A DNA stretch of 64,000 nucleotides from JBCKUK01 sp038924905 (GCA_038924905.1 JBCKUK010000003.1:13308-77307), one strand, 5' to 3'; positions 25,014 to 33,540 are shown, counted from the stretch's first letter. Notes: a model not told the origin generated them from the letters alone. A program made the numbers and translations.

Positions 25014-26744
25014 ATGAAACAACAACGAATAAAAAATCACGCTTTATATCTGGCACTTCCAGCCAAGACCAAGTCTTTTTCCTTCCAAGTCTTGCTCTCC
25101 TTGTTATTCCTTGGCAATACGCTGATAGCGTCTGCGGGTATCTGCGACAGAACCTGGGACGCAGGCAAACTGATGCAGATAAGTCAAGCCAACAGCCTAG
25201 ATTACGCTCTGCAACTCAAAAATCAAGCGGCAACTGAAACAGTGGACACGATCACTGTCGCACAGTTTCAGGCGTTTTATGAAGCCAACCAAGCCATTGT
25301 AAAAACAACAAACCTAATGCCAACATTTATTATCTGCGACAACCAGGACCCTAATGCTTTTGCCATGGGAACCAATCAGGGCATGGTAGTCGGCGTGACC
25401 TTGGGTTTACTCAAGCTTGTTGATGGCGACAGGGACATGGCGGCGCAAGTTCTTGGTCATGAATATACGCACCATATCAAAGGCCATCGTGCCAATGCAC
25501 AAGTACGAGACAGCGTGCTGAACCTGCTGGGGTTGGTGGCAGGTATCGCGCTGGAAAACGCGTTACAGAAAAAGTATCACATTCAAAACGCGGGCTACAG
25601 GATAAGCGAACTCAGCACTGGGCTGATCTCAAGAAAATTCGACCGCGACCAGGAGCGCGAAGCCGATTCTGAAGGCCTGAAATATATGATGCAGGCTGGC
25701 TTTAGCCCTGCCGGGGCGACACGGCTTACCGAGAAGATGAATAAGGTCGGCGGTGGCTCAGGCTCGTTCTTTGATAGCCATCCCGGCTGGGTAGAGCGGG
25801 AAGCACGCCTCAAAACAATGATCGCACAGAGCGCCGAAGCACAGCAGATCCTCGCCTCCCAGGGTGAATACACCAAGCTTGCACGATCTGACCGCCAGCA
25901 GGTGGCAAAAGACCTGCAGATCGCCGCACTGCAACCCACCTACCAAAGTACCGATGCTGAAAAGAGCTTCAATGATGCATTGCAGGCATTAGCGCGAAAA
26001 GACTATGCCGAAGCCGTCAGGCATTTAAGGGCAGCGGCAGATGCAGGGCACGCTGTGGCCCAGGCTGGCTTGGGGCACATGTATTTAATTGGTCAGGGTG
26101 GCCTACCCATAGACAAGAAAGAAGCTGTACGTTTATTTAGGCTTTCAGCAGACCAAGGGAATGTAATGGGGCAAAATAACCTTGGTATGGCTTATTCAAT
26201 TGGCGATGGTGTAAGTAAGGATTATGCTCAAGCACTTAAGCTTTTTAACTTATCTGCTGCACAAGGTCACCCCTCAGCACTTGCCAACATTGGAAATATG
26301 TATGCACGGGGGTTGGGCGTAAGTAGAAATATGGATGAAGCTATTCGTCTTTTTCGCTTATCGGCAGACCAAGGGAATGTAATGGGGCAACACAATTTAG
26401 CGTATGCGTACCAGATCGGTGATGGTGTCAACAAGGATTATTTACACGCTGTGAGGTTCTATAAGTTAGCCTCAGACCAAGGGTATTCATTATCTCAGGC
26501 TAACCTTGGAATAATGTATTTCCAAGGTTATGGTGTCGATAAGGACTACACCGAAGCTGCCAGGCTATGTCGCCTGGCGGCGGCACAAGGCAACGCAGCA
26601 GGCGAAAACTGCATAGGTTATATGTTACTCAATGGAGCTGGTGTGAAAAAAAATGTGGACGAAGCAGTTGTCTGGCTTCGCAAAGCAGCTAGTAGCGGCG
26701 ACCCCTCTGCGATTGCAATCCTGAAAAAATTAAGGTTAATGTAA
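25014..26744 (+). CDS. secreted M48 metalloprotease with six C-terminal Sel1 repeats
   Basis: 576 residues. Signal peptide (FSFQVLLSLLFLGNTLIASA, cleavage near residue 41), then an M48 zinc peptidase domain with LGHEYTHHIKGHR (HExxH) and the third ligand in DQEREADSEGLKYMMQAGF. Residues about 335-570 are six Sel1-type repeats of 36 residues, for example AGLGHMYLIGQGGLPIDKKE, ANIGNMYARGLGVSRN and ANLGIMYFQGYGVDKD. BepA-type chaperone-proteases have M48 plus TPR; here the repeats are Sel1. Probable role is quality control of outer-membrane proteins. Repeats 2 and 4 share nearly identical DNA (around 26150 and 26366), suggesting recent internal duplication. Lies in the accessory block beside tRNA-Ser(UGA). 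Confidence 0.9.
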   Translation: MKQQRIKNHALYLALPAKTKSFSFQVLLSLLFLGNTLIASAGICDRTWDAGKLMQISQANSLDYALQLKNQAATETVDTITVAQFQAFYEANQAIVKTTNLMPTFIICDNQDPNAFAMGTNQGMVVGVTLGLLKLVDGDRDMAAQVLGHEYTHHIKGHRANAQVRDSVLNLLGLVAGIALENALQKKYHIQNAGYRISELSTGLISRKFDRDQEREADSEGLKYMMQAGFSPAGATRLTEKMNKVGGGSGSFFDSHPGWVEREARLKTMIAQSAEAQQILASQGEYTKLARSDRQQVAKDLQIAALQPTYQSTDAEKSFNDALQALARKDYAEAVRHLRAAADAGHAVAQAGLGHMYLIGQGGLPIDKKEAVRLFRLSADQGNVMGQNNLGMAYSIGDGVSKDYAQALKLFNLSAAQGHPSALANIGNMYARGLGVSRNMDEAIRLFRLSADQGNVMGQHNLAYAYQIGDGVNKDYLHAVRFYKLASDQGYSLSQANLGIMYFQGYGVDKDYTEAARLCRLAAAQGNAAGENCIGYMLLNGAGVKKNVDEAVVWLRKAASSGDPSAIAILKKLRLM

Positions 26745-26900
26745 TTCCGCTTAAGTCCAAAATACAAGCGGCGTGACGGGCGGTAAGATGCCACAACAAC
26801 GGATAGTGCAATTCCGGTGTTGTTCATAATCCATGCTGGATAGCGGAAAGCTGATGTGTCCCGTGGGGCGCTAGTGGGGCACTTGCTAGTAAAAATCCAC

Positions 26901-26933
26901 GATAAAGCGCGACCCTTATGTCAAACGTTAGGC
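26901..26933 (+). repeat. attC: 3' half of an integron attC site
   Basis: GCGCGACCCTTATG, then TCAAAC, then the core GTTAGGC at 26927-26933. This is the L'-R' half typical of attC sites, with the G/TT crossover at 26927. The complementary 5' half (GCCTAAC side) is not present upstream. The cassette gene starts 12 bases later. Confidence 0.7.
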
Positions 26934-26945
26934 GGTAAGCCGGTG

Positions 26946-27518
26946 ATGGCGCAACTTACGAAACGCGTTGTAGCTCAGCGACAGTTGGTCGCCTCAATTC
27001 GCTTGCTCTACGACGGAGCCGATCTGGTTCCCGTTTACTCGCTTGCTGCGAATGCTTGGGAAATCATTGACACCTTGGCGACTCGCGCGGGCGTAGACAG
27101 CATTTCCAATCAGACCCGTAAACACATTCCTCTCGGCAAAGACCTGAAGTTCAAATACATCAATTCGCCCTACCGCAACTTCTTTAAACACGCGGATAGG
27201 GACCCCGACGCTTCGCTTCCTTCGCTGAAGGATGAAAACGTCGAATCAATTGTTTTTCTCGCGGTTGAGGACTACTTGCGACTGTTTGGAATGTCGCCGG
27301 TTGAGTTTCAAGTGTACCAGCTCTGGTATCTTGCAAAGAATGAAGAGAAGTTATCGACCGATGCTATGGGCCGCGTTCTTGATGACATTCGGGAAGTTTT
27401 TCCGAACATTCGGAGCCTCACACGAGGAGAACAACTCTCTATGGCTCGTTCAGTCCTGGCGTCGGCTCATAAGGACGGTGATCTCAGGAACGATCCACGA
27501 ACGGAGGGATACCTGTGA
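26946..27518 (+). CDS. hypothetical protein in a solitary integron-type gene cassette
   Basis: 190 residues from ATG 26946 (AQLTKRVVAQRQLVASIRLL). Soluble, mostly helical, no signal peptide. The features AANAWEIIDTLATRAG and SPYRNFFKHADRDPDASLP recall a family of uncharacterised bacterial proteins that share an NFFKHADRDP core; no enzymatic motif is recognised. The ORF fills the interval between two attC half-sites (26901-26933 and 27574-27600) with almost no spare sequence, as in mobile cassettes, and reads in the usual direction. An earlier start at 26856 would overlap the attC half and is less likely. The function should not be guessed further. Confidence 0.75.
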   Translation: MAQLTKRVVAQRQLVASIRLLYDGADLVPVYSLAANAWEIIDTLATRAGVDSISNQTRKHIPLGKDLKFKYINSPYRNFFKHADRDPDASLPSLKDENVESIVFLAVEDYLRLFGMSPVEFQVYQLWYLAKNEEKLSTDAMGRVLDDIREVFPNIRSLTRGEQLSMARSVLASAHKDGDLRNDPRTEGYL

Positions 27519-27573
27519 ACATTTGGGGCTTGCCGCCAGAAGCTCGCGGTCAGGGCTTGCAATCATACATTCA

Positions 27574-27600
27574 GCCTAACCCTGCATTCGAGAGGGGCAG
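27574..27600 (+). repeat. attC: 5' half of an integron attC site
   Basis: GCCTAAC (27574-27580) followed by CCTGCATTCGAGAGGGG is the R''-L'' half of an attC site. It lies 55 bases after the cassette stop, the normal place for a cassette's own attC. Joined to the half at 26901-26933 it would give a foldable site (GCCTAAC with GTTAGGC, AGGG with CCCT). The loop and distal half are missing here. Confidence 0.7.
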
Positions 27601-27603
27601 TAA

Positions 27604-27759
27604 CCTTCCCCCAAAATAGATGACACCTCCGATAGAGTTGGTCTCGATGATTTTCCTGAGATTGAAATAAGTTTCGTTGGTAATTTCGTTGAATTTTTTA
27701 CGCATGTCTCGCCCGAGAGCAAGACGGTGGCCGAGAATAAGGCCAAGGCAGAAAAGTGA
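27604..27759 (+). pseudogene. C-terminal remnant of an unidentified gene
   Basis: An open frame without a start reads DDTSDRVGLDDFPEIEIS, FVGNFVEFFTHVSPESKTVA and ends NKAKAEK-TGA. The composition is that of a real acidic protein with a basic tail. It begins directly after the truncated attC. I do not recognise the family. Confidence 0.35.
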
Positions 27760-28138
27760 CGGGGGTCTTGGTTAAAAAAACTAATAACTGCTCGTCTAAA
27801 ACACAGTGTAAGGGTAACAATGGGTCCCATCGAACCAAAAACGGGGTGATGGGGGTATGGTGGGGTCGGTATTTGGTGAAAATCAGATGGGGTATGGGGT
27901 GCTGGGTTGCGATGGTGTGCATGGTGCGAGCTGAGGGGATGGTAGGGAGAATGGAGCTGCTAATGTTGCTAGAGAGGTATAACCCGACGGTTCTACTGCG
28001 CAAGAGCACAGGCTGGAGACTGAGATGGTGGTCGAGAGGAGAGAATTTCCCGGTTACACGCAGGGAAATATTTATGGGTATGTTCTTGGATATGTATAGT
28101 AATAAATATACTTAAGAAGCTCTTGTTTGCTAGATGAC
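27760..28138. other. G-run-rich segment without convincing genes
   Basis: G runs at 27843-27846, 27851-27855, 27862-27865, 27889-27892, 27896-27899 and 27904-27906 on + make a possible G-quadruplex. The segment is strongly purine/G-T biased on + compared with its surroundings. Long open frames exist on both strands, but their products are low in information (Pro/Thr/Ser-rich on -, Gly/Met-rich on +) and lack start context, so I do not call them. Confidence 0.45.
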
Positions 28139-28226
28139 TGGCGGAAGCGGTGAGATTCGAACTCACGAAGGGTTGCCCCTCGCTAGTTTTCAAGACTAGT
28201 GCCTTCAACCACTCGGCCACGCTTCC
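28139..28226 (-). tRNA. serT: tRNA-Ser (UGA anticodon)
   Basis: Minus strand runs GGAAGCG...CGCTTCC-G-CCA with CCA encoded. Anticodon loop CTTGAAA gives UGA (serine UCA and wobble). Long variable arm (CGAGGGGCAACCCTTCG) and T-arm GAGTTCGAATCTC are present. It borders the 24.5-28.1 kb accessory block. Confidence 0.95.
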
Positions 28227-28365
28227 ACTATATTTTACTAATTGCATTACAACAGTTTTGACTCCGACATAACGTTCGCTATGCTCACATTAGTCTGCAC
28301 CGCAATTGTCTTACGACTGTTGTTGCGCCACAGTTACAGCGCTGCGCATTTTAGCACGACAGCTA

Positions 28366-28899
28366 TTATTCGTCTTGCATTTCCATGCCGGGAAACAACA
28401 CATCGGTATAGCCAAATTGTGCAAGGTCTTGAATGCGCATGGGGTAAAGAATACCATCAAGATGATCACATTCATGCTGTACCACGCGCGCATGGAAGCC
28501 GCTCACCATGCGGTCTATTGGTTTGCCATACTGATCAAACCCGGTGTAATGCAGCCTGCTGTAGCGTGGCACTATGCCGCGCATACCGGGCACAGAGAGG
28601 CAACCTTCCCAGCCGCCTTCCATTTCATCACCTATCGGCTTCATGGTCGGATTGATAAGCACGGTATAAGGCACTTGTTCAGCATCAGGGTAACGCGGGT
28701 TTTCGCCCACGCCAAATATCACCACACGCAGGCTGAATCCTATTTGCGGCGCTGCGATACCAGCGCCATCCATGTGCTGCATAGTGTCTTCCATATCCTG
28801 AATCAACACATGCAGATCAGGCGTATCAAACTGCTCCACGGGGACTGCTTTTTGCAGCAACAGCGGGTCGCCCATACGTAATACTGGCCTAATCGGCAT
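28366..28899 (-). CDS. def: peptide deformylase
   Basis: 177 residues. Removes the formyl group from nascent N-termini. All three motifs are present: GAGIAAPQIG, EGCLSVPG (metal cysteine) and QHECDHLDGILY (HExxD... histidines). No membrane segment. Starts inside the end of the phosphorylase gene (11-base overlap). A second deformylase normally linked with fmt is not in this window, so this may be one of two copies. Confidence 0.95.
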   Translation of the reverse strand: MPIRPVLRMGDPLLLQKAVPVEQFDTPDLHVLIQDMEDTMQHMDGAGIAAPQIGFSLRVVIFGVGENPRYPDAEQVPYTVLINPTMKPIGDEMEGGWEGCLSVPGMRGIVPRYSRLHYTGFDQYGKPIDRMVSGFHARVVQHECDHLDGILYPMRIQDLAQFGYTDVLFPGMEMQDE

Positions 28900-29635
28900 A
28901 AATAATCACCACCTGTTCAATTAAACCGTGCACGCGCTGCAGGGTTTCGCTCAGCACTGCGTCTATGTCTTCGTAACGTATGCCATTCAGGCTACTGCCA
29001 CGCCCTGCCGCGTGGTTAGCCACCGGGCAAATAGCCGCATAGCTTATTTCCAGCTCGCGCGCCAATATCGCTTCAGGCATACCCGTCATGCCGACCATGG
29101 TTGCGCCATCGCGCTCGAGCCGATTAATTTCCGCTGCTGTCTCCAGCCTTGGACCCTGCACGGCTGCATAGACACCACCATCAAATAGTTGTTCACCCGC
29201 ATTTTTAGCGGCCTGCTTGCATAGGTCGCGCATTTTTTGGCAATAGGGTTGGGTAAAGTCGATGTGCCGCACGGGCAAATCCGGGTCATCAAAAAAGGTG
29301 TTCTTGCGGCCACTCGTGTAATCAATCAATTGCTCAGGTAAGGCAACGCTGCCGGGGCCCAGGTCTGGATGTATGCCGCCCACTGTTGCAACTGAGACAA
29401 TCTCACGCACGTGCTCCGAATGCAGTGCCCATAGGTTAGCGCGATAATTCACCATATGCGGCGGAATGGTATGGCCATTGCCATGTCTCGCCAAAAATAC
29501 CACAGTGTGACCACTAATCTCGCCAAATGTAAGCGGCCCGGAAGGCTCGCCAAAAGGTGTACGGATAATCTGGCGGCGTGTGACAGTTAAATTTGCGAGT
29601 TGAGTCAACCCAGTGCCCCCGATAATACCAAGCAT
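28889..29635 (-). CDS. mtnP: S-methyl-5'-thioinosine (or thioadenosine) phosphorylase
   Basis: About 248 residues from ATG 29635 (MLGIIGGTGL); 15 upstream residues of open frame are not in the family. Phosphate-binding FLARHGNGHTIPPHMVNYRA, the catalytic NHAAGRG and the substrate loop MVGMTGMPEAILARELE identify a family 2 purine nucleoside phosphorylase. In gammaproteobacteria such proteins cleave methylthioinosine made by MTA deaminase; mtaD is present at 15166-16533, so MTI is the more likely substrate. Distinguishing MTI from MTA needs enzyme data. Confidence 0.88.
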   Translation of the reverse strand: MLGIIGGTGLTQLANLTVTRRQIIRTPFGEPSGPLTFGEISGHTVVFLARHGNGHTIPPHMVNYRANLWALHSEHVREIVSVATVGGIHPDLGPGSVALPEQLIDYTSGRKNTFFDDPDLPVRHIDFTQPYCQKMRDLCKQAAKNAGEQLFDGGVYAAVQGPRLETAAEINRLERDGATMVGMTGMPEAILARELEISYAAICPVANHAAGRGSSLNGIRYEDIDAVLSETLQRVHGLIEQVVIIYAD

Positions 29636-29715
29636 AAATTTTTCCCAAAATATCGAATAATCGTGTAGATTGTAACGCAACTTACTGTGGCTGATATGGC
29701 ATACTTAGCACATCC

Positions 29716-30588
29716 ATGAGTGCCCCTGATTCCCAAGCTATGCCACATCAAAGCATTACCAGTGCCAGCCTCGCGCTCGCCAACTCACATTACGAGAACT
29801 TTCCGGTAGCCTCCATATTGCTGCCGCTACACTTACGTAAACCCATAGGCCTTATTTATTCATTCGCAAGGCAAGCCGATGATTTTGCCGACGAAGGTGA
29901 TTTAAAGCCGAAGCAACGTCTGGCCTTGCTGGATGGCTTCAAGCGCGAGCTTGATTTGATTGCCACCAATTCGTCACCAAAAACACCGTTTTTCGTCACG
30001 CTGCAAGCCATGATTGAGGCGCATCAATTACCACTGCCTCCCTTCTACGACCTGCTGGATGCCTTCAGCCAGGATGTAGTGAAATCGCGCTATGCAGATT
30101 TCGATGAAGTTCTGGATTATTGCCGTCGCTCAGCCAACCCCATAGGAACGCTGTTGCTGCATCTTTACGGCAAAGCTACGCCGCAGAATATCGCCTATTC
30201 CGATGCCATTTGCTCCAGCCTGCAGATCATCAATTTTTTGCAGGATGTAGCGATTGATTACAAAAAAAACCGCATCTATTTTCCACGCGACGAAATGAAA
30301 AAATATAACATTGCCGAACATCAAATCGCCAATGTCAACATTGACGCTAACTGGGGTGCTTTCATGACGTTTGAAATTAACCGCGCGCGAGACTTGCTGC
30401 AATCCGGCGCGCCGCTTGGCTTAATCTTGCCATGGCGCATCGGGCTTGAAATGCGCACGGTTATTGCTGGTGGCGAGCGCATTCTGCAAAAACTGGAAAA
30501 ATCAAATGGCGATATGTTCAATCACCGGCCTGTGCTAAAGCCGTGGGATTGGGCTTACATGCTTACTCTGGCCATTATCAGAAAATGA
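29716..30588 (+). CDS. hpnC: HpnC, hydroxysqualene-forming step of squalene synthesis
   Basis: 290 residues, squalene/phytoene synthase fold. Aspartate-rich motifs are QADDFADEGD (about 54-62) and NFLQDVAIDYKKNRIYFP (about 173-190). In bacteria HpnD makes presqualene diphosphate from two farnesyl diphosphates, HpnC turns it into hydroxysqualene and HpnE reduces it to squalene for hopanoids. Overlaps hpnD by 4 bases (ATGA). Confidence 0.95.
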   Translation: MSAPDSQAMPHQSITSASLALANSHYENFPVASILLPLHLRKPIGLIYSFARQADDFADEGDLKPKQRLALLDGFKRELDLIATNSSPKTPFFVTLQAMIEAHQLPLPPFYDLLDAFSQDVVKSRYADFDEVLDYCRRSANPIGTLLLHLYGKATPQNIAYSDAICSSLQIINFLQDVAIDYKKNRIYFPRDEMKKYNIAEHQIANVNIDANWGAFMTFEINRARDLLQSGAPLGLILPWRIGLEMRTVIAGGERILQKLEKSNGDMFNHRPVLKPWDWAYMLTLAIIRK

Positions 30589-31421
30589 CGCCAGCAGAAT
30601 ATTGTCAGAATAAAGCCGCTGCCAGCGGCTCCAGCTTTTACTATAGCTTCCTCTTCCTGCCCAAACCAAAGCGCGAGGCGATTACCGCACTCTATGCCTT
30701 GTGCCGCGAGGTTGATGACATTGCCGACGAGTGCACCGATATGTCCATAGCCCACACCAAGCTTGCCTGGTGGCGCGCTGAGGTGGTAAATCTTTACGCC
30801 GGCAACCCGCAACATCCGGTGACCAAGGCGCTGGTACTCGCAGTGCGTGATTACGATTTGAACGAAGAGCATTTTCAGGAAATCATCGACGGCATGGAGA
30901 TGGACCTGGAGCAAAACCGCTATGCGGATTTCAAGCAGTTGCAGCTTTATTGCTATCGCGTTGCCAGCGCCGTTGGTCTACTTTCTGCCTCTGTATTCGG
31001 CTTCAGCAATCGCAATACGCTGAAATACGCGCACGATCTGGGGCTAGCTTTTCAACTCACCAATATCATCCGCGATGTCGGTGAAGATGCGCGCCGCGAC
31101 CGTATTTACTTGCCACTGGATGAACTCGCACAATTCGGCGTCACTGAAGAAGACGTCATCCAGTGCCGCGAATCCGACAGTGTGCAAAAACTGCTCGATT
31201 TCCAGATTGAGCGTGCCGAAAGTTACTATGACCGCGCTTTTAATGAGTTGCCGGCAGAAGATAAAAAATCCCAGCTCACCGGCCTGATGATGGCAGCAAT
31301 TTATCGCACCTTGCTGCGTGAAATCAAAGCCGGCGGTGCGCAAAAGGTACTCAATGCGCGCATCTCGCTTACCCCAATAAGAAAGCTCTGGCTGGCCTGG
31401 CGCGCATGGGTGCAGAGCTGA
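30585..31421 (+). CDS. hpnD: HpnD, presqualene diphosphate synthase
   Basis: 278 residues from ATG 30585 (TPAEYCQNKAAASGSSFYYS). The open frame 42 bases upstream is the end of hpnC. Motifs REVDDIADE and NIIRDVGEDARRDRIYLP bind the diphosphates through magnesium, and SSFYYSFLFLPKPKREAI is the family N-terminus. Middle gene of hpnC-hpnD-hpnE, coupled at both ends. Confidence 0.95.
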   Translation: MTPAEYCQNKAAASGSSFYYSFLFLPKPKREAITALYALCREVDDIADECTDMSIAHTKLAWWRAEVVNLYAGNPQHPVTKALVLAVRDYDLNEEHFQEIIDGMEMDLEQNRYADFKQLQLYCYRVASAVGLLSASVFGFSNRNTLKYAHDLGLAFQLTNIIRDVGEDARRDRIYLPLDELAQFGVTEEDVIQCRESDSVQKLLDFQIERAESYYDRAFNELPAEDKKSQLTGLMMAAIYRTLLREIKAGGAQKVLNARISLTPIRKLWLAWRAWVQS

Positions 31422-32710
31422 AGTCGCAAGTCGCAGTCATCGGTGGTGGATGTGCCGGGCTGGCAGCCGCATCCAGATTGGCTGAAATGGGCATTGTAGT
31501 TACTCTGTATGAATCCAGCCCGCACCTGGGCGGCCGTGCGCGTGGCGTTCAATACAAAGGCCTGGCGCTTGATAACGGCCCGCATATTTTGCTGGGGGCT
31601 TACAGCGAAACCCTGCGCCTGCTCAAGCTTGCCGGCGTGACTGAAGAAAAAGCCCTGCTGCGCATGCCGCTGCAACTCACTATTCAAAACGAATTTTCTC
31701 TACGAGCCATGCCCTGCCTGCCTGCCCCGCTGCATATTCTGGCGGGGTTGCTTACGGCAAAAGGGCTTTCAATCGGCGAGCGCCTTGCCGCAATACGCTT
31801 TATGGTCTGGATGAGCCTTGCAAAATTCAAGCTGACGCAGGATGAAACGCTGCAAAACCTGCTAAGGCAAAAAGCCCAGCCAAAGCGGGTTATCAAGCTA
31901 TTGTGGGAGCCGCTCTGTGTAGCCGCGCTGAATACCCCCATACAAATCGCCAGCGCACAGGTTTATTTGAATGTGCTGCGTGATAGCTTCTCAAAAGCCA
32001 AGTTGGATAGCGACATGCTGCTGCCGCGTTGTGACCTATCCACCTTGATTGCCGACCCAGTTGCGGCCTATATTCAGCGGGCTGGCGGTAGCGTTCTCAT
32101 CAATACCACCGTTAGCGGCCTGCGCCAGGATGGCGACGGCTTTCTGCTCGCTTGCGACAAAGCGCAAAGCAAGCGTTTCAGCCATGTGATTATTGCGGTC
32201 TCGCCTTTTCGTTTAGACAAATTGACCGAGCAGTTGCCAAAATTAACCGGCGCCACATACTCTTACCAGCCAATTTATACGGTTTATTTGCAGTATCCGG
32301 AAAGCGTTAAATTAGCTCATCCCATGATAGGTCTTACAAAAAGCTATAGTCAGTGGGTATTTGATCGCGGTTTGCTTTGCGGGCAGCACGGTATGCTGGG
32401 CGTGGTTATCAGTGCCGAAGGTCCGCACCAAAAGCTCACTCAGGAGGATTTAGCGCTGGCAGTCATCAAGGAGCTATCTGGCGCCTTTCCTAACTTACCG
32501 GCGCCCTTATGGCATAAAGTCATCGCTGAAAAGCGCGCCACCTTTTCCTGTACCCCTGATTTACAGCGCCCGCCTCAACTAACTGCTATCACTGGTTTAT
32601 ACTTGGTCGGTGACTATGTTGCCGGAGATTACCCTGCAACTATAGAAGGCGCGGTGCGCAGTGGTGTGAGCGCTGCAAACCACATTATCGCATCACTTAA
32701 CCCTCACTAA
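31406..32710 (+). CDS. hpnE: HpnE, hydroxysqualene dehydroxylase (FAD)
   Basis: 434 residues. N-terminal FAD-binding fold VAVIGGGCAGLAAASRLAEMG with the GxGxxG pattern and the glutamate in YESSPHLGGRAR; C-terminal FAD motif GLYLVGDYVAGDYPATIEGA. Final step to squalene. It starts 16 bases before the hpnD stop. No squalene-hopene cyclase (shc/hpnF) follows within the window, so the cyclase must lie elsewhere if hopanoids are made. Confidence 0.94.
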   Translation: MGAELKSQVAVIGGGCAGLAAASRLAEMGIVVTLYESSPHLGGRARGVQYKGLALDNGPHILLGAYSETLRLLKLAGVTEEKALLRMPLQLTIQNEFSLRAMPCLPAPLHILAGLLTAKGLSIGERLAAIRFMVWMSLAKFKLTQDETLQNLLRQKAQPKRVIKLLWEPLCVAALNTPIQIASAQVYLNVLRDSFSKAKLDSDMLLPRCDLSTLIADPVAAYIQRAGGSVLINTTVSGLRQDGDGFLLACDKAQSKRFSHVIIAVSPFRLDKLTEQLPKLTGATYSYQPIYTVYLQYPESVKLAHPMIGLTKSYSQWVFDRGLLCGQHGMLGVVISAEGPHQKLTQEDLALAVIKELSGAFPNLPAPLWHKVIAEKRATFSCTPDLQRPPQLTAITGLYLVGDYVAGDYPATIEGAVRSGVSAANHIIASLNPH

Positions 32711-32728
32711 TTTTTTGAAAACATTGCC

Positions 32729-33124
32729 ATGAACGCACATCTCTCAGATTTCCTCATCCACTGGGCCATCATGAGTCTCTCATTGTGGGTAGCGAGCTAC
32801 CTATTCGCTGGCATCAAGTTTTCCAACAGGTCGTCCTTACTGATTTCGGCATTGGTGCTGGGTTTTGTGAATGCCGTGCTACGCCCTATCCTGCTTATTC
32901 TCACTTTTCCGCTTACGATAGTGACATTAGGGCTATTTGCTTTGGTGCTGAATGCGCTGATGATTATGCTGGTCGCCAAGCTGGTCAAAGGCTTCAAGCT
33001 TTCAGGGTTCTGGACAGCATTCTTTGCAGGTATTTTTATTACCCTGTTCAGTTTACTCATTGAGCACTTCTTGCCCAGCCAGGGCGTAGTGATTATGCAT
33101 ACGGTCAATACAATTTCCATCTAG
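32729..33124 (+). CDS. phage-holin-family (PF04020-type) membrane protein
   Basis: 131 residues, four hydrophobic helices (WAIMSLSLWVASYLFAGI, LISALVLGFVNAVLRPI, VTLGLFALVLNALMIMLV, FWTAFFAGIFITLFSLLI). LGFVNAVLRPILLILTFPLT is the signature of the YvlD-like small membrane proteins. These are chromosomal proteins of unclear function in spite of the family name. Eighteen bases after hpnE, probably on the same transcript. Confidence 0.85.
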   Translation: MNAHLSDFLIHWAIMSLSLWVASYLFAGIKFSNRSSLLISALVLGFVNAVLRPILLILTFPLTIVTLGLFALVLNALMIMLVAKLVKGFKLSGFWTAFFAGIFITLFSLLIEHFLPSQGVVIMHTVNTISI

Positions 33125-33218
33125 TTCTACCAACGCCTGCACCAGCCTTTGCGACGCGTGAGCAAAGCGCCAGGGTTATTTTACCCGCTGCCCTGCCAGG
33201 AGTCGTGTGAAATAAAAA

Positions 33219-33527
33219 TTACTTGATGTTAGAAAAGTAAGTGGCAATATCGTGGATGTCCTCATCGGTAAGGCTATGCCCAAGCAACGGCTGGGGAGAA
33301 TATGTTTCACGGATATTTCTCATTGCCTCTGCCAGTTCTTCATATGGACGACTACCAAGAGCAGGCACACCCGGCTTGCCGCTCTTCCCGTCCGCACCGT
33401 GGCATGCAAGGCACGTCTCAACTTTCTGGGCAACGGAAACCTTCGCTGGTGAAGAACTGGAGACATCCTCTTTTGTCGAACAGCCCGCCAAGAATAAAAC
33501 GAGGGTGCTAAGCAAATAGTATTTCAT
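33219..33527 (-). CDS. small lipoprotein cytochrome c
   Basis: 102 residues. Lipobox LVLFLAGC gives a lipid-anchored N-terminus (Cys16), then a single class I cytochrome c domain with heme motif CLACH preceded by VAQKVE and methionine-region residues EAMRNIRETYSPQPLLGH. The pattern (ADGKSGKPGVPALGSRPYEE) matches cytochrome c553-like electron carriers. Faces the periplasm. Partner enzymes are not visible nearby. Confidence 0.88.
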   Translation of the reverse strand: MKYYLLSTLVLFLAGCSTKEDVSSSSPAKVSVAQKVETCLACHGADGKSGKPGVPALGSRPYEELAEAMRNIRETYSPQPLLGHSLTDEDIHDIATYFSNIK

Positions 33528-33540
33528 TGTTGCACCTTAA

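Noticed and set aside
26856..26945. N-terminal extension of the cassette protein
   Set aside because: It would begin upstream of and translate through the attC half-site; ATG 26946 after the core site fits a cassette.
27698..28115. Long ORFs on both strands of the G-rich segment
   Set aside because: Products are low-complexity, overlap each other antisense, and have no start context.
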